The position numbers were made by a program, and so were the translations under genes. A DNA stretch of 64,000 bases from Prorocentrum cordatum. Taxonomy: Eukaryota; Sar; Dinophyceae; Prorocentrales; Prorocentraceae. How positions within the stretch are numbered: position 1 is the first letter of the stretch; each line of letters starts with the position of its first letter. The notes under the pieces were generated by a model. That model was not told the origin of the DNA, did no database searches, and worked only from the letters and a program-made list of their open reading frames with translations. The stretch lies in contig CAUYUJ010005692.1 of assembly GCA_963575745.1 (NCBI GenBank), positions 62,001 to 126,000 on the forward strand. Direction: 5' to 3'. This document shows positions 54,320 through 63,876 of this stretch, one piece after another.

Positions 54320-54740
54320 GTTGTATGTACACCTTTGCTGTGCTGTGGTGAACACAGGTGCCCTGGTGTACAAAGCCGCTGTGGTGCACGCGGGGACGGT
54401 GGTCTACACGGGTGCTGTGTTGCACACGGCTTATGCGGTGTACGCAGGCGCTGTGGTGTACACCAGCGCTGTGGTGCACGTAGGCACTGTGGCACGCACT
54501 GGCCCTGTGTTGCACGCGGCTGCTGTGGTGTACATAGGCGTTGTGGTGTACACAGGCGCCGTGGTGCACGCAGGCACTGTGGTGTACACAGGCGCTGTGG
54601 CGCAGATCGCCACCTACATGCTGCTGTTACCCGTCCTCGGTCATTCCGAAGCATTCCCAGACGCCGCCAGCGCGAAACGTTACGTCATCGGTCGGCCCCC
54701 TTCCCCCCCCCAGATGACGGCCGTCATCGGCCCGGAATTT
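54320..54740 (-). repeat. GTACACCACAGC minisatellite element, right member of inverted pair
   Basis: An array of CTGTGGTGTACACAGGCG units (54330-54605) is followed by the reverse-complemented head (ATCGCCACCTACATGCTGCT, then CGCTGGCGG/GACGTAACG on the opposite strand). Inverted to 53290-53820 with about 500 bp between the arrays. Confidence 0.82.
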
Positions 54741-54949
54741 AAAAAACAGGCTCCTTCCTGGACCTGGACGGGGCGTTTCGCGAGGTGTCAGTGCGTCCAA
54801 GATGGCCTCGGCGAGAAGACCGAAGACACTGATGTTAATAAGATGTTGCGTCAATGTTGGCCTCTCCTTGTGGGGGGGCGTAAATTTACTACGGCCCCTC
54901 CTTTGATCGATTTCCTCCAAGACGGCCACAAGATGATCCCCGAGGCTCT

Positions 54950-55835
54950 CAATTGTGCCACAAGACAGCCAAAAGAGATGCCCAGGAGGCCCCAAGAGGC
55001 CCCCAAGAAGCTCCCAAGAGGCCCCAAAGGTGCCTCCAGGCGGCTTCCAAGGCGCCCAAGACGCCCCAAGTGGCCCACAGGACTGCCAAGAGGCCCCAAA
55101 GGCACCCCAAGAAGGCTCCAAGAAGCTCGCGCAAGGCGTTCGAAGAGACTCCGAAGAGACTCCGAGGGGCATCCAGGAGGCCTCTGGTCTTTATGTTCGC
55201 CCTCCTCTTGCCTCTTGCCTACCTAAAGGGCGGTGTCATGGCGGAGCCACTACATAAAAGTTCGAGGGGCCCTCAGAATTTGTCACTCGCCGACTGGGCT
55301 GCGATCCACCCAGCCAGTGAGCCGCGACAGGGCCCCCTCCCCAAATCAGAAAAACGAAACTGGGGGCGGGAGCTCCAGATGGGGTTCTGGCCCGGGCCAG
55401 GCCTTAATATCCCTCGGGGGCCTCCTGCTCTGCTCGCCCTCATCTTCCTCCTTCTACTCCTTCCTCCTCCCTCCTCACCCTTCCCCTCTCCCTCCTCCTC
55501 CTCCTCCTCCTCCCCCTCCTCCTCCTCCTTCTCCTCCACCTCCGCCTCGTCGTCCTCCTCCTCCTCCCCATCTTCCTCCTCCTCATCCTCCTCCTCTCCC
55601 TCCTCCTCCTCTTCCTCCTTCTCCTCCTCCTCCTCTTCCTCCTCTTCCTCCTCCTCCTCCTCCTCCTCCTCCTCCTCCTCCTCCTCCTCCTCCTCCGATT
55701 CTTCCTCCTTATCCGATTCCTCCTCCATCCTCCACCTTTTGGACCCAGCCCTTCATTCCACTGCATATTCCTCTTCATCCCTGATCAGGGTAACTCGCCT
55801 GGGCATCGTTTCTGGATGGGCTGGTGGGGTTATTT
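54950..55835 (+). repeat. composite repeat: CCAAGAGGCC array, CTC tract, conserved right end (copy 1)
   Basis: A CCCAAGAGGCCCC array (54955-55175) ends in GAAGAGACTCCGAGGGGCAT, then CCAGGAGGCCTCTGG. A spacer and a CTC/TCC microsatellite (55440-55700) follow. The right end reads TCCGATTCCTCCTCCATCCT ... AACTCGCCTGGGCATCGTTT, then CTGGATGGGCTGG. The same order and ends occur at 60480-61145. Confidence 0.75.
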
Positions 55836-56600
55836 TTTAGTCCGCGGCCGCAGGCGAGAGCGCCAGCGGCGAGTCCAGTCAGAGCAGGCCGCGCAAAGAC
55901 GAATTAACCTAAAGCGGTGGGCCGAAGCCTCACGCCTAAAGCGGCCAGGCCGGCGAGTGGGAAGGGGCTGACGGCAACTGTTGAAGAGCTGCACTGTGCA
56001 CGCATACAACGCGCTGCAAAGATGGGTTGGCTGCCAGGGTGGTCGGCGGCCAGGGTCTGCGAGCTGCGAAGAAAGTAACTGCAGGGGCGTAGGCACCCAT
56101 GGGACCGCGGAAGTACCAGGGTGGCCGAAGCCAAGTGAACCGACTGCCAAAAGCCGAAATGTGTGCCCAGCGAAGGCGTGAGCGTCAGCGAGCTGCGGAA
56201 TACCAGGGTTGCCGAAGCCAGGAGGTCCAACAGCAGGTGGTGGGGTTACTTGTTTTTGTCGCGGGCGGACGCGGATTCGCCGTCGCCGAACTGGGAAAAC
56301 GGTGGTGGGGTTACTTTTTTGGTCAGCGGCTCCGAGGCAACGGACAGGGAGCGGAAAGCGTCGTCTGGGCCACAGGCGAGGCTAATTTGCAAGACAATTT
56401 ACCGCCAGAGTCGGCGGACAAAGCTCGCACCTGCAAGACAAACGTGCACTGAGCAAAATGCTCCGCATTAAAGCGAACGCACATGGGCGCCGGCCACACC
56501 GGAGTGAAGCAGACCGCAGTGCGAGTGCAACGGAGAAGTCGCCCTGTCGGCGCCAAGCTCCAAGCAGCTCACTAAGCCGAAAGCTGGTGGGGTTACGCGA
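55815..56600. repeat. recurrent GGTGGGGTTACTTTTTT motif region
   Basis: GGTGGGGTTA recurs at about 55820, 56238, 56303 and 56585, three times followed by T-runs and a GTCnGCGG phrase. TACCAGGGT(T/G)GCCGAAGCCA occurs twice (56110, 56203). No coding sequence recognised. 56601-57050 holds nothing else. Confidence 0.55.
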
Positions 56601-57102
56601 AGCGTCTAAAATTTTGTCAAAACGAGACCCCCAAGAGCTCTGGGCCACTTTCTGGGGACCGGTGTTTCGCCCAGAATAGTTGTGATACATTGCCAGTGCC
56701 TGACGAAGGCCCATGGGGACCGAAAGCGGTGAAAACCCCGTCTATAAAATTGTTCAGTGCGTTAGAGGTCTGGGATGACAAAGACCGAGTAGGAGATCGA
56801 CTACATAATTAATTTGCCCCAGAATTTAAGTTGCCGTCGAACCGACGGAAACCGCGCAGAATGCTCGTAGATCTGCGAACACGTCTGCAAACGGTTTCCC
56901 AGATTTCGACGCGGAAGTGAAATTCGGGGCAAGTGAACGCTGCAGACGATCGCAGGCTCTCAACTTTTTGTACTGACAAAGACCAGCCGCACGCGTACTC
57001 GCCTGTTTAAAAACCCTTGCGGCCACCGAGGGAGACGCTATTCGACCCAGCTCCGCAGATCGCAGGCTCTCCACGAGAACGACGACGAAGCCGGGGACGC
57101 TC

Positions 57103-57177
57103 CTCGGCGGACTGCTCCGCGAGGCGGCGGTGCTCCTCGACCTCCACCGCCAGGGCGCGGCGCGCGGCCTCCAGCTC
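57103..57177 (-). CDS. coiled-coil gene, leftmost exon seen (approximate ends)
   Basis: The frame reads ELEAARRALAVEVEEHRRLA, then EQSAEE: continuous heptad-like Glu/Leu/Ala/Arg coiled coil. The 5' boundary is a GAG|GAG, the 3' boundary a possible GAG|GAGCGT GA-type donor; both are less clear than in the other exons. It continues the minus-strand series at 57763-57897 and further right. It lies 585 bp from the next exon across an intron holding a GGA tract and stacked hairpins. Confidence 0.5.
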
Positions 57178-57236
57178 CTCGGGCACGGCCCGCGAACGGC
57201 GGCTCGAGGCGCCGGGGTCGGAGTAGGAAGGCACCA

Positions 57237-57400
57237 ACTATACACCAACACCGATCCTGGCCAGGATCACCCTGGGCCCAGGATCGGTGTATACGCCCTC
57301 CTGCCTTGCGCAAGAAGGCATATACACCGATCCTGGTGTCCTCCGACGGAGGTCCTCCGACGGAGGACCGCGCCGCAGCGCCGATGCCAAGAGGAAGACG
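57237..57400. repeat. stacked inverted repeats (GATCCTGG/CCAGGATC, TATACACC/GGTGTATA)
   Basis: Three overlapping fold-backs: TATACACCAACACCGATCCT with CCAGGATCGGTGTATAC; GTATACGCC with GGCATATAC; and CCTCCGACGGAGG repeated in tandem. Intronic in the coiled-coil gene. Confidence 0.7.
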
Positions 57401-57762
57401 GGGCGAGGAGAACATCGGGTGGGACGCACAGGGGCATACTGGTACGATGTGTCCTCCTTGAACGCGCGCGTCCGGACCGAACATGTCGTGCACCCATCGT
57501 GTCGTGTGTCGTGTCTCGAGGGGTGTGGCCACAAAGCGCCCGCCACGACGCACATACCATAAGATTTGGCGTGCGCGCTGACCAGAATCTCGGTGCGAAT
57601 CCAGCGGCGGCGACGAGGGCCTCCCAGAAGGCCAACAAAAGGCGAGAAGGAGGCAGGGGCAGCATCTGCCCGCCGACCTCCGCTCGGGGTGCGGGAGGAG
57701 GAGGAGGAGGAGGAGGAGGAGGAGGAGGAGGAGGCTCGGACCCCATTTGGGAGGCCCGGATC

Positions 57763-57897
57763 CTCCGCGTCCTCGCGCAGGCGCGAGACGTCGAGGCTCA
57801 GGGCCTCGCCGGCCCTCGCCAGCGACCTGTTCTGGGCGCGCAGCTCGGCGACCTCCGCCGCGAGGCGGCCCTGGCCCTCCGCCTGCTCCTGCGTCTC
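57763..57897 (-). CDS. coiled-coil gene exon, 45 codons, phase 0
   Basis: Acceptor GGGGCAG|GAG; the frame reads ETQEQAEGQGRLAAEVAELR, then AQNRSLARAGEALSLDVSRL and REDAE; donor GAG|GATCCG (GA type). Strong heptad character with Leu at regular spacing, typical of long structural or golgin/myosin-tail-like proteins, but no specific family can be named. 135 nt, a whole number of codons. A GGA microsatellite (57700-57735) lies just downstream in the intron. Confidence 0.6.
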
Positions 57898-57934
57898 CTG
57901 CCCCAACGGCGGCTCTTGCTAAAACAGGGCTAGG

Positions 57935-58080
57935 ATCGGGATAAATCGCTCCAGAGCGTTCCGGAGCGCTCTCAGAGCGTTCCGGAACGCTCTGGAGCGG
58001 CCGCGGCGCCCAATACATCCTCCAAGCCCGCCGATTCTCAGACATTTCGAGTTATCCCGATCCGATTTTGTCCCGATCTT
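57935..58080 (-). repeat. palindrome-bearing dispersed repeat, copy 2
   Basis: Contains a nearly perfect 54-bp palindrome at about 57947-58000 built from CGCTCCAGAGCGTTCCGGA and its complement. The flanks match, inverted, the copy at 35020-35200. Intronic. Confidence 0.8.
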
Positions 58081-58437
58081 CGCGTCGTTTTACTTGCCCC
58101 GAGCATCGGCGGCCGCTGCCTGGGCAGGCGGCCTCTGCTGCCAGAACGAGCAACGCCCGCGGCGACGCCGACGGAGAGTGGGCAGGAGCTGCCGCCGGTC
58201 TTCCTGCCCAGCTCGGGGCCCCCAAGCGGCGTGGACACCACACCGAGTGGTGAGTCGGTGGGGATTCGGGGTCTCCGCACGGATAGGGGACTCGGGTCGT
58301 CCTCCGAAGACGCCTCGGGCGAACGGGGCCTTCGATGCCCCAGGACCGTGTGGTGGCGGACCGTGCGGCGCGGCCTCTTGGGATTGTAAGGTCACCGCGC
58401 GGTTCGGGACCCACGACCATCGGCGGCGAGCCCAGGG

Positions 58438-58610
58438 GGGACATGAGCAGGAGCGGGCCTTCTCAGAGGGCGGCGGGGCTTCTCAAATACCCTCGCACCT
58501 TCTGAGTAGCCGCCTGTGGCTTCCGAAGCCTCAGAAGACTTCTCAGACGGCGCGAAGGCTTCTGAGAAGCCCCGCCGCCCTCTGAGAAGGCCCGCTGCCT
58601 CTCATGTCCC
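58438..58610. mobile_element. fold-back MITE with ~49-bp terminal inverted repeats
   Basis: The ends are GGGACATGAG and CTCATGTCCC. After three mismatches the inner 34 bp (AGCGGGCCTTCTCAGAGGGC ...) are perfectly inverted at the right. Total 173 bp with a 75-bp loop. No clear target duplication. It sits in an intron of the coiled-coil gene. Confidence 0.8.
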
Positions 58611-58655
58611 ACCGAGCACACATCGTTCCGTACCCGTTTCGATCGATCCGAACTC

Positions 58656-58760
58656 CTGGCGCTGCGCCACCAGCGCGGCGACCTCCGCGCGGAGGCGCTC
58701 GGCGTCCGCGCGCGCGCCCTGCGCCCCGGCCAGCTCGTCGCGGAGCCGCACGAGCTCCTC
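58656..58760 (-). CDS. coiled-coil gene exon, 35 codons, phase 0
   Basis: Acceptor CTCCTCCGCAG|GAG with a good pyrimidine tract; the frame reads EELVRLRDELAGAQGARADA, then ERLRAEVAALVAQRQ; donor CAG|GAGTTC (GA type). A canonical GT (GAAACGG|GTACGG at 58633) is an alternative that would add 22 nt and change phase. Heptads are continuous. 105 nt. Confidence 0.6.
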
Positions 58761-58799
58761 CTGCGGAGGAGCGGCAGGCGTGCGAGCGAACGACGGCCG

Positions 58800-59500
58800 C
58801 GCCCTGACGGCGCCGCGGCAGATAGATTGAGAATTCGAGCATGGACTAACCCAGCTCAGCGCAAAAAACACAACCAAAAAAAAACAAAAACAAAACAAAC
58901 AAATCTGGGGAAAAAACTGCGCTGCGTTTGTTGAGAAGGGCGTCCCAAGCCCGGCTAGGCAGCCGATAGGGCAAGCAACCTCCGGGGCCGCGGCTGGCCC
59001 CCAAGCCTTGCGGAGCCAAAACCCCGCCTCGCAGGATCCTGCAGGATCCGATCCGGCGCTCTGGGTGACCCCCGTTAGCGCTGAGCCAGGTCAGTGAGCC
59101 CCGAAGAGGGTGGATCACCTGCGTGCCGCCAAGCAAGAAAGCTGCACAGTGCCCTTGGGAGCCGTCGCTGTAGTAGCCCATGGTTCAAGCCAGGTGCGAG
59201 CGGCAGCTGCGCAACGTGTCAAACAAGGGGGAGAGACAATCTGAGAATCACGATGGTGGGGTGCCTTGGGGCCAACCCAATAGATCCGCGCGGACCTCCG
59301 ATCACGTATGCCTATTACGGCAGGTTCGTGTCGTGGCGACCCTGGCGTTGGTTTCTGACACTGCGTAGATCGTTCAACCTTGAACGATCAGCAGCTCTTC
59401 GATCGCCCAATCGTTTCTTGTTGGTCGATTCTGGGCCAATAGCGGCGTTCAACCTTGAATTCCCGCGGCGGGGTCGACGAGGGTCGACACGACGCGAACC
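58800..59500. other. intron of coiled-coil gene; no other feature
   Basis: Includes an A-rich stretch (58860-58915) and a CTGCAGGATCC phrase (59030-59060) shared with 45690-45840. Nothing coding recognised. Confidence 0.45.
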
Positions 59501-59528
59501 TACCGTACTGTATTGTCCCCTCGGTTTC

Positions 59529-59666
59529 CTGCTGTCGGGCCGCCTCGGCCCGCACCTCCTCGCGGGCGCCCGACAGTTCGTCCTGCTGCTCGGCGCACAC
59601 CAGCCGCAGGCTCTCCGCCCTCGCCTGCAGCGAGGAGTTCGCCCGCGCCAGCTCGGCCCTCTCCTC
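59529..59666 (-). CDS. coiled-coil gene exon, 46 codons, phase 0
   Basis: Acceptor CCAGTCAGTCAG|GAG; the frame reads EERAELARANSSLQARAESL, then RLVCAEQQDELSGAREEVRA and EAARQQ; donor CAG|GAAACC (GA type). 138 nt, whole codons, coiled coil throughout. The 3' splice site directly abuts the end module of a composite repeat (59690 onward), so the repeat supplies or adjoins the intron's 3' end. The intron upstream in transcription is about 3.5 kb and almost entirely repeats. Confidence 0.65.
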
Positions 59667-59679
59667 CTGACTGACTGGC

Positions 59680-60440
59680 AGGCAAAGTCGCGCGGCGGAA
59701 GACCCAACCGTCACACTTGTAAATAGCGCGGTGTGGGTACCGAGTTCGGTGGAACTCCTTAGGAGGGGCACGAAAAGTGTGATGGGGGTGTGCCGAACAC
59801 ATCACCTGCAGAGACGCACACATACTGCGCCACTTGGACCTTTGGTGCACATCCCAGTGGGGCCACGAAGCGTGTGAGGAGTGCACCGAAATGAGCGGGG
59901 GGGCGCATACGAAGTGCGCCAGTGGCACCTTCGTTGGAGCTCCCTATGGGGCCACGAAGCGCGTGAAGGGTGTGCCCAAATGGGCAGGGGAACGCATGCG
60001 AACCATGCAAATGGCACCCTCGGTGGAGCTCCCCATGGGGCAACGAAACGTGTGAACGGGGGTGCGGACATGAAAGGCGGAGACGCATGCGAACTGCGCC
60101 ACTGGGACGTTCGGTGGGTATCCTTATGGGGCCACGAACCGTGCGACGGAATGTGCAAAGAACACCCGCGGGGTGGACGCATGCGAAGTGTGTCAAGGAA
60201 TTTCGGAGGACTTCCATGTGGGTCCACGAAATGCGCGAAGGGTGCCGAAATAGGCGTGGGAGCGCATGCGAATTGTGACATTGGGAATTTCGGTGGCTTC
60301 CCCTATGGGCGGGCCACGAAACGTGTGAGGGATGCGCCAGAACGGGTGGCGGGGACGCGTGCGAACTGCGCAACAGGGAGCTTCGGTGGGATTCCGTATG
60401 GGGCCACGAAACGTGTGATGGGGGTTTGCCCAAATGAGAG
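59680..60440 (+). repeat. composite 90-bp-array family, locus 8 (intronic)
   Basis: The left module (GGCGGAAGACCCAACCGTCA, then TAGCGCGGTGTGGGTACCGA) is followed by about eight units (GGAGCTCCCTATGGGGCCAC, then GAAGCGTGTGAGG). A matching right module is found 2.3 kb away at 62660-62815, with other elements between, possibly nested. Confidence 0.75.
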
Positions 60441-60479
60441 GGGAGATGAAACGGTAAGATCCCCCTCTGTTCACCGACA

Positions 60480-61145
60480 CCCTCCATAACAGCCGCAGGC
60501 CCTCCAGGGCTCCCAAGAAAGCCCCAAGAGAGCCCCAAGAAGCGTCCAGGAGGCCCCAGGAGGCTCCCGAGAGGCCCCCAAGAGGCTGCCAAGAGGCCCA
60601 ACGAGGCTCTCCGAAGCACCCAAGAAGCTCCAAGAGGCCCCCGGGACCGCCAAGAGGCCCTCAAGACGCCCCAAGACGCCTTCAGGAAACTCCCTAGAGG
60701 CATCCGAAGAGACTCCGAGAGGCACCCACGAGGCCTCTGGCCCTTCTGCTGGCCCTTTTCCTCCTCCTCCTCCTCCACCACTTCCTCCTCCTCCTTATCC
60801 GCCTATTCCTCCTCCTCCCTGCTCCATACTCCTCCTCCCCCTCCTCCTCCTCCTCCTCCTCCTCCTCCTCCTTCTCGTCCTCCTCCTCGTGCTCCTCGTC
60901 GTCGTCCTTCTCCTTATCATCCTCCTTCTGCTCATCCTCCTCCTCCTTATCCTCCTCCTCCTCCTCCTCCTCCACCTTCTCCTCCTCCTCCTCCCCATCC
61001 TCCTCATCCTCCTCATCCGATTCCTCATCCATCCTCCTCCTCTTTGGGTATGACGGTTTTCCCGGCCCTTTGTTCCTCTGCATGCTCCCCCACTTCCCTC
61101 ATCAAGGCAACGCGCCTGGGCAACGTTGCTGGATGGGCCGGGAAG
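60480..61145 (+). repeat. composite repeat: CCAAGAGGCC array, CTC tract, conserved right end (copy 2)
   Basis: Array 60495-60735 ending GAAGAGACTCCGAGAGGCAC, then CTC/CCT tract 60750-61030, then the right end (TCCGATTCCTCATCCATCCT ... CAACGCGCCTGGGCAACGTT, then GCTGGATGGGCCGG). Same order as 54950-55835. Confidence 0.75.
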
Positions 61146-61226
61146 GGTTACGAGAAGCGTGAAGAACACAACAAATAGTAATAGCAATAATTACGGTACT
61201 CATTATCATCCTAATAATGATGATAA

Positions 61227-62095
61227 TTCGCCGGCCCCACGGGCCAGAGGCATGCTAAGATCTCCAGTAACAAGCTAAGTTCGCGCGCGCGAGGCGGCCC
61301 CTGGGGGCCCCGACTCGACAAGTACCCCGCCAAAGTCCCGGCACGTGCCCGTCAGAGATGCCGGAGGCCCCCCAGACGGCCCAAGAGGCGCCCAAGACGG
61401 CCTCAAAAGAGCGCCCAGACGGTCCAAGAGCCCTTGGAGTCCTCGCAAGATCGGCCGACGATGCCACAAGATCGCGCCAAGACGCCCACAATGGCCTCCA
61501 GACGCCCCCAAAGGCCTCCAAAAGCACTCCGAAGAGGGCCCCAAGAGGCAAAAATCATTGGTTTCCCCATAATGTTGGACACATGTTCGGGTTTCTCCTT
61601 TTTCAGCTTCCCGACTCTCCAAGATCACCCCAAGAGGGTCAAAGAGGACCCCAAGACAGCCCCAAGACGGCCCAAGATGGCCCCAAGACAGCCCAAGAGG
61701 ACGCCTCAAGAGAGCCCCAAAACGGCTCCAAGAGGGGCCCAAGAAGGTGACAATGAACCGGAAAACCAGCCTTCAGTCCCAAGAGGACCCCAGGAGGCCC
61801 CAAGAGGCCCCCAAGAGGCCCCAAGGGGCCCCCAAGAGGCACCCCGAGAAGCCCCAAGAGACCCTCAAGAGGCCCCAAGAGGCCCCAACACGGCCCACAA
61901 AAGGCCTCAAAACTGCCTCCCAAAAACCCCCTGAGGGGCCAACCACGAGAGCACAACCAACATCCGTGAGGCCTCTGACCCGCCACCCACCGCCACCCGA
62001 AAGTGGCAGCCGCCCAACCGCACCGCATGGACAACAACACCCCGACAAACGACAGCGGCGAGGCAATATGGGCCGGCGGGATGAGCGAAGCGATC
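61227..62095. mobile_element. minisatellite-bearing inverted-repeat element, copy 2
   Basis: 869 bp. Left end TTCGCCGGCCCCACGGGCCA, then GAGGCATGCTAAGATCTCCA; right end GGGCCGGCGGGATGAGCGAA, then GCGATC. Matches 49138-49535 at both ends, but the inner CCAAGAGGCC/CCAAGACGGCC region (61360-61925) is much longer. Confidence 0.82.
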
Positions 62096-62099
62096 ACAA

Positions 62100-62660
62100 C
62101 GTCATCGAAAAAATAATAAGAAGACGAATAATAATAATAATAGTAATAATAATACTAGTAATAATAGTAATAATACAAACAAGAATAATACTAATAATAG
62201 TTGTAATAGTAATACTAATATCACTGATAGTACTAATAATAACAATAAACATAATAGTACTATCATCAAAGTAATAGTGATATTGATAAGAATAACAATA
62301 ATAATACGAATATGGTGGTAAGAATGCTATTCATACGAATAATACATTGGTAATAATGCGGGTCAAAGTAAGGTTAATGATACTTACACATACACATAAA
62401 CATATCAACCGACAACAATATCAATCACAATACTAATGATAAACACGTGTATAGCACCCATACAAACAAGCATGCTCACACGAATAATAGTAACAAATCA
62501 ACACAAATCATACGAAACATGATGATGATACGATTAGCCATACAAAAGAAGAACACTAATCCGAATAACCATAACCATAACAATAACCCTAATACATTAC
62601 ACACTAACACTTTGATCAACATGATAATAAGAACAACAAAAATAAAAACAAACATATGAA
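62100..62660. repeat. AT-rich (AAT)n and related short repeats
   Basis: AATAATAATAGTAATAATAC-type sequence (62100-62320), then an AT-rich region with ACACATACACATAAACATA and AATAACCATAACCATAAC runs. Sharp contrast to the GC-rich surroundings. Intronic. Confidence 0.85.
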
Positions 62661-62815
62661 TGACGATGGCCATGATGATGATGATGATGCTGATGATGAT
62701 GAGAATGATGACGATGATGTGAGGAGGGAAGAGGGTGAGGAGTGAGAACGAACGCAGGGCGCTGTCGCTTCAAAACGAGGAGCCAACACCACAGGACGAT
62801 CGGGAAACAACTGCA
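62660..62815 (+). repeat. composite family right module (intronic)
   Basis: A GATGATGATGATGCTGATGA tract, a GAGGAGGGAAGAGG purine tract, then GGGCGCTGTCGCTTCAAAAC and CCAACACCACAGGACGATCG. The counterpart of the left module at 59680. Confidence 0.75.
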
Positions 62816-62999
62816 TAAACATGTACGCTCGGAGCTCCTCGCGGACTTAGGGCATGGGCGCTGGACCCCCTCCCTGGCGCGTGGAGCTGGATCCCCCTCC
62901 CCGGCGCGCGGGGCGCGCCGGTGCCAGAGGCGCCTCCAGGGTGGCCCAGCGCCGATTCAAGAAATCCGCGCGGAGGTCCGAGCGCTTGTGTTTATGATG

Positions 63000-63225
63000 C
63001 ATACTGAAATGATTAGCATACTCATTATTAATTATTATTATTACTATTATTAATACTACTATCATTATTTTCTAATTACTAGTATCATTATTATTAGTAT
63101 TACTATTATTATGATTATTCTTCTTATTATTATTAATAATAATATTATTACTATTATTATTAGTACTATTATTATTACTTTTATTATTGTTATTATTACG
63201 ATTATTATTATGATTATTCTCCTTC
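63000..63225. repeat. (ATT)n-type microsatellite
   Basis: TTATTATTATTAATAATAAT and ATTATTATGATTATT repeats immediately downstream of a coding exon, in its intron. Confidence 0.9.
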
Positions 63226-63229
63226 GATC

Positions 63230-63346
63230 CTCGAGGCCCCTCAGCTGCGCCTGCAGCCCGTCGACCTCCGAGGCGGCGTCGTCTGGGGGGCCCGCAGGCG
63301 ACCGCAGCCTCTCGCACTCCCGCCGCAGCCCGTCGCACTCCGCCGC
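63230..63346 (-). CDS. coiled-coil gene exon, 39 codons, phase 0
   Basis: Acceptor ATCACCAGCAG|GCG (a CAG three bases earlier is equally possible); the frame reads AAECDGLRRECERLRSPAGP, then PDDAASEVDGLQAQLRGLE; donor GAG|GATCGA (GA type). A helical segment with a short Pro/Gly break. 117 nt, whole codons. Followed at once by ATT repeats. Confidence 0.6.
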
Positions 63347-63394
63347 CTGCTGGTGATCCCGCAGGACGTGCGAGGACACGAGCCGGCGCCAACG

Positions 63395-63569
63395 GGGGCT
63401 CGTCCCTCGAAGCCCTCGAGCATCGGGTCGGGCGAAAGGGGGGGATAGCAAAGGGGGGGTTTGAGAATCAGCTCGCGTAGCTGATTTTCCTGGCGCCTCC
63501 CGGCGCCGGAGGCGGCTATGTATCGAGGAATGGGCCCCTTGGCGGGGCTCGTCCCTCGAAGCCCTCGAG
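63395..63569. repeat. 26-bp direct repeat around a 123-bp spacer
   Basis: GGGGCTCGTCCCTCGAAGCC plus CTCGAG occurs at 63395-63420 and 63544-63569. The spacer has a hairpin (AATCAGCTCGCGTAGCTGATT-like) and GGCGCCTCCCGGCGCC. It could be an insertion with a long duplication or a local duplication. Confidence 0.75.
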
Positions 63570-63571
63570 TA

Positions 63572-63773
63572 ACCCCAGGAAGCATTTAAGAACCCCCCCG
63601 GCGATACCGTAGCACCGCATTTTTTATTCGATATTCCGAGGGGCCGAAATAGCCGAACGATAGCTGTAGCACCCGGACACGAGGAGGGCTCCTGCTGCCA
63701 GGTAACGCTTCCAGGGTGCGGAAGGGTTATCGATTTGCCGGAGGGGGGGGGGTTCTTAAATGCTTCCTGGGGG
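63572..63773. mobile_element. MITE family B (TA target duplication)
   Basis: 202 bp. Left end ACCCCAGGAAGCATTTAAGA followed by ACCCCCCC, the right end its near-perfect reverse complement. TA lies at 63570-63571 and 63774-63775. About 28-bp terminal inverted repeats. Intronic; only copy seen. Confidence 0.82.
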
Positions 63774-63876
63774 TAGGGCGGGGCGTTGTGGGAACCGACG
63801 CGGGCCGTGTGCTCTCGGCGGAACCGGACGGGGCAGGCACACACTGGGCCAACAGACGGTCTGAGGATCATCGAGC

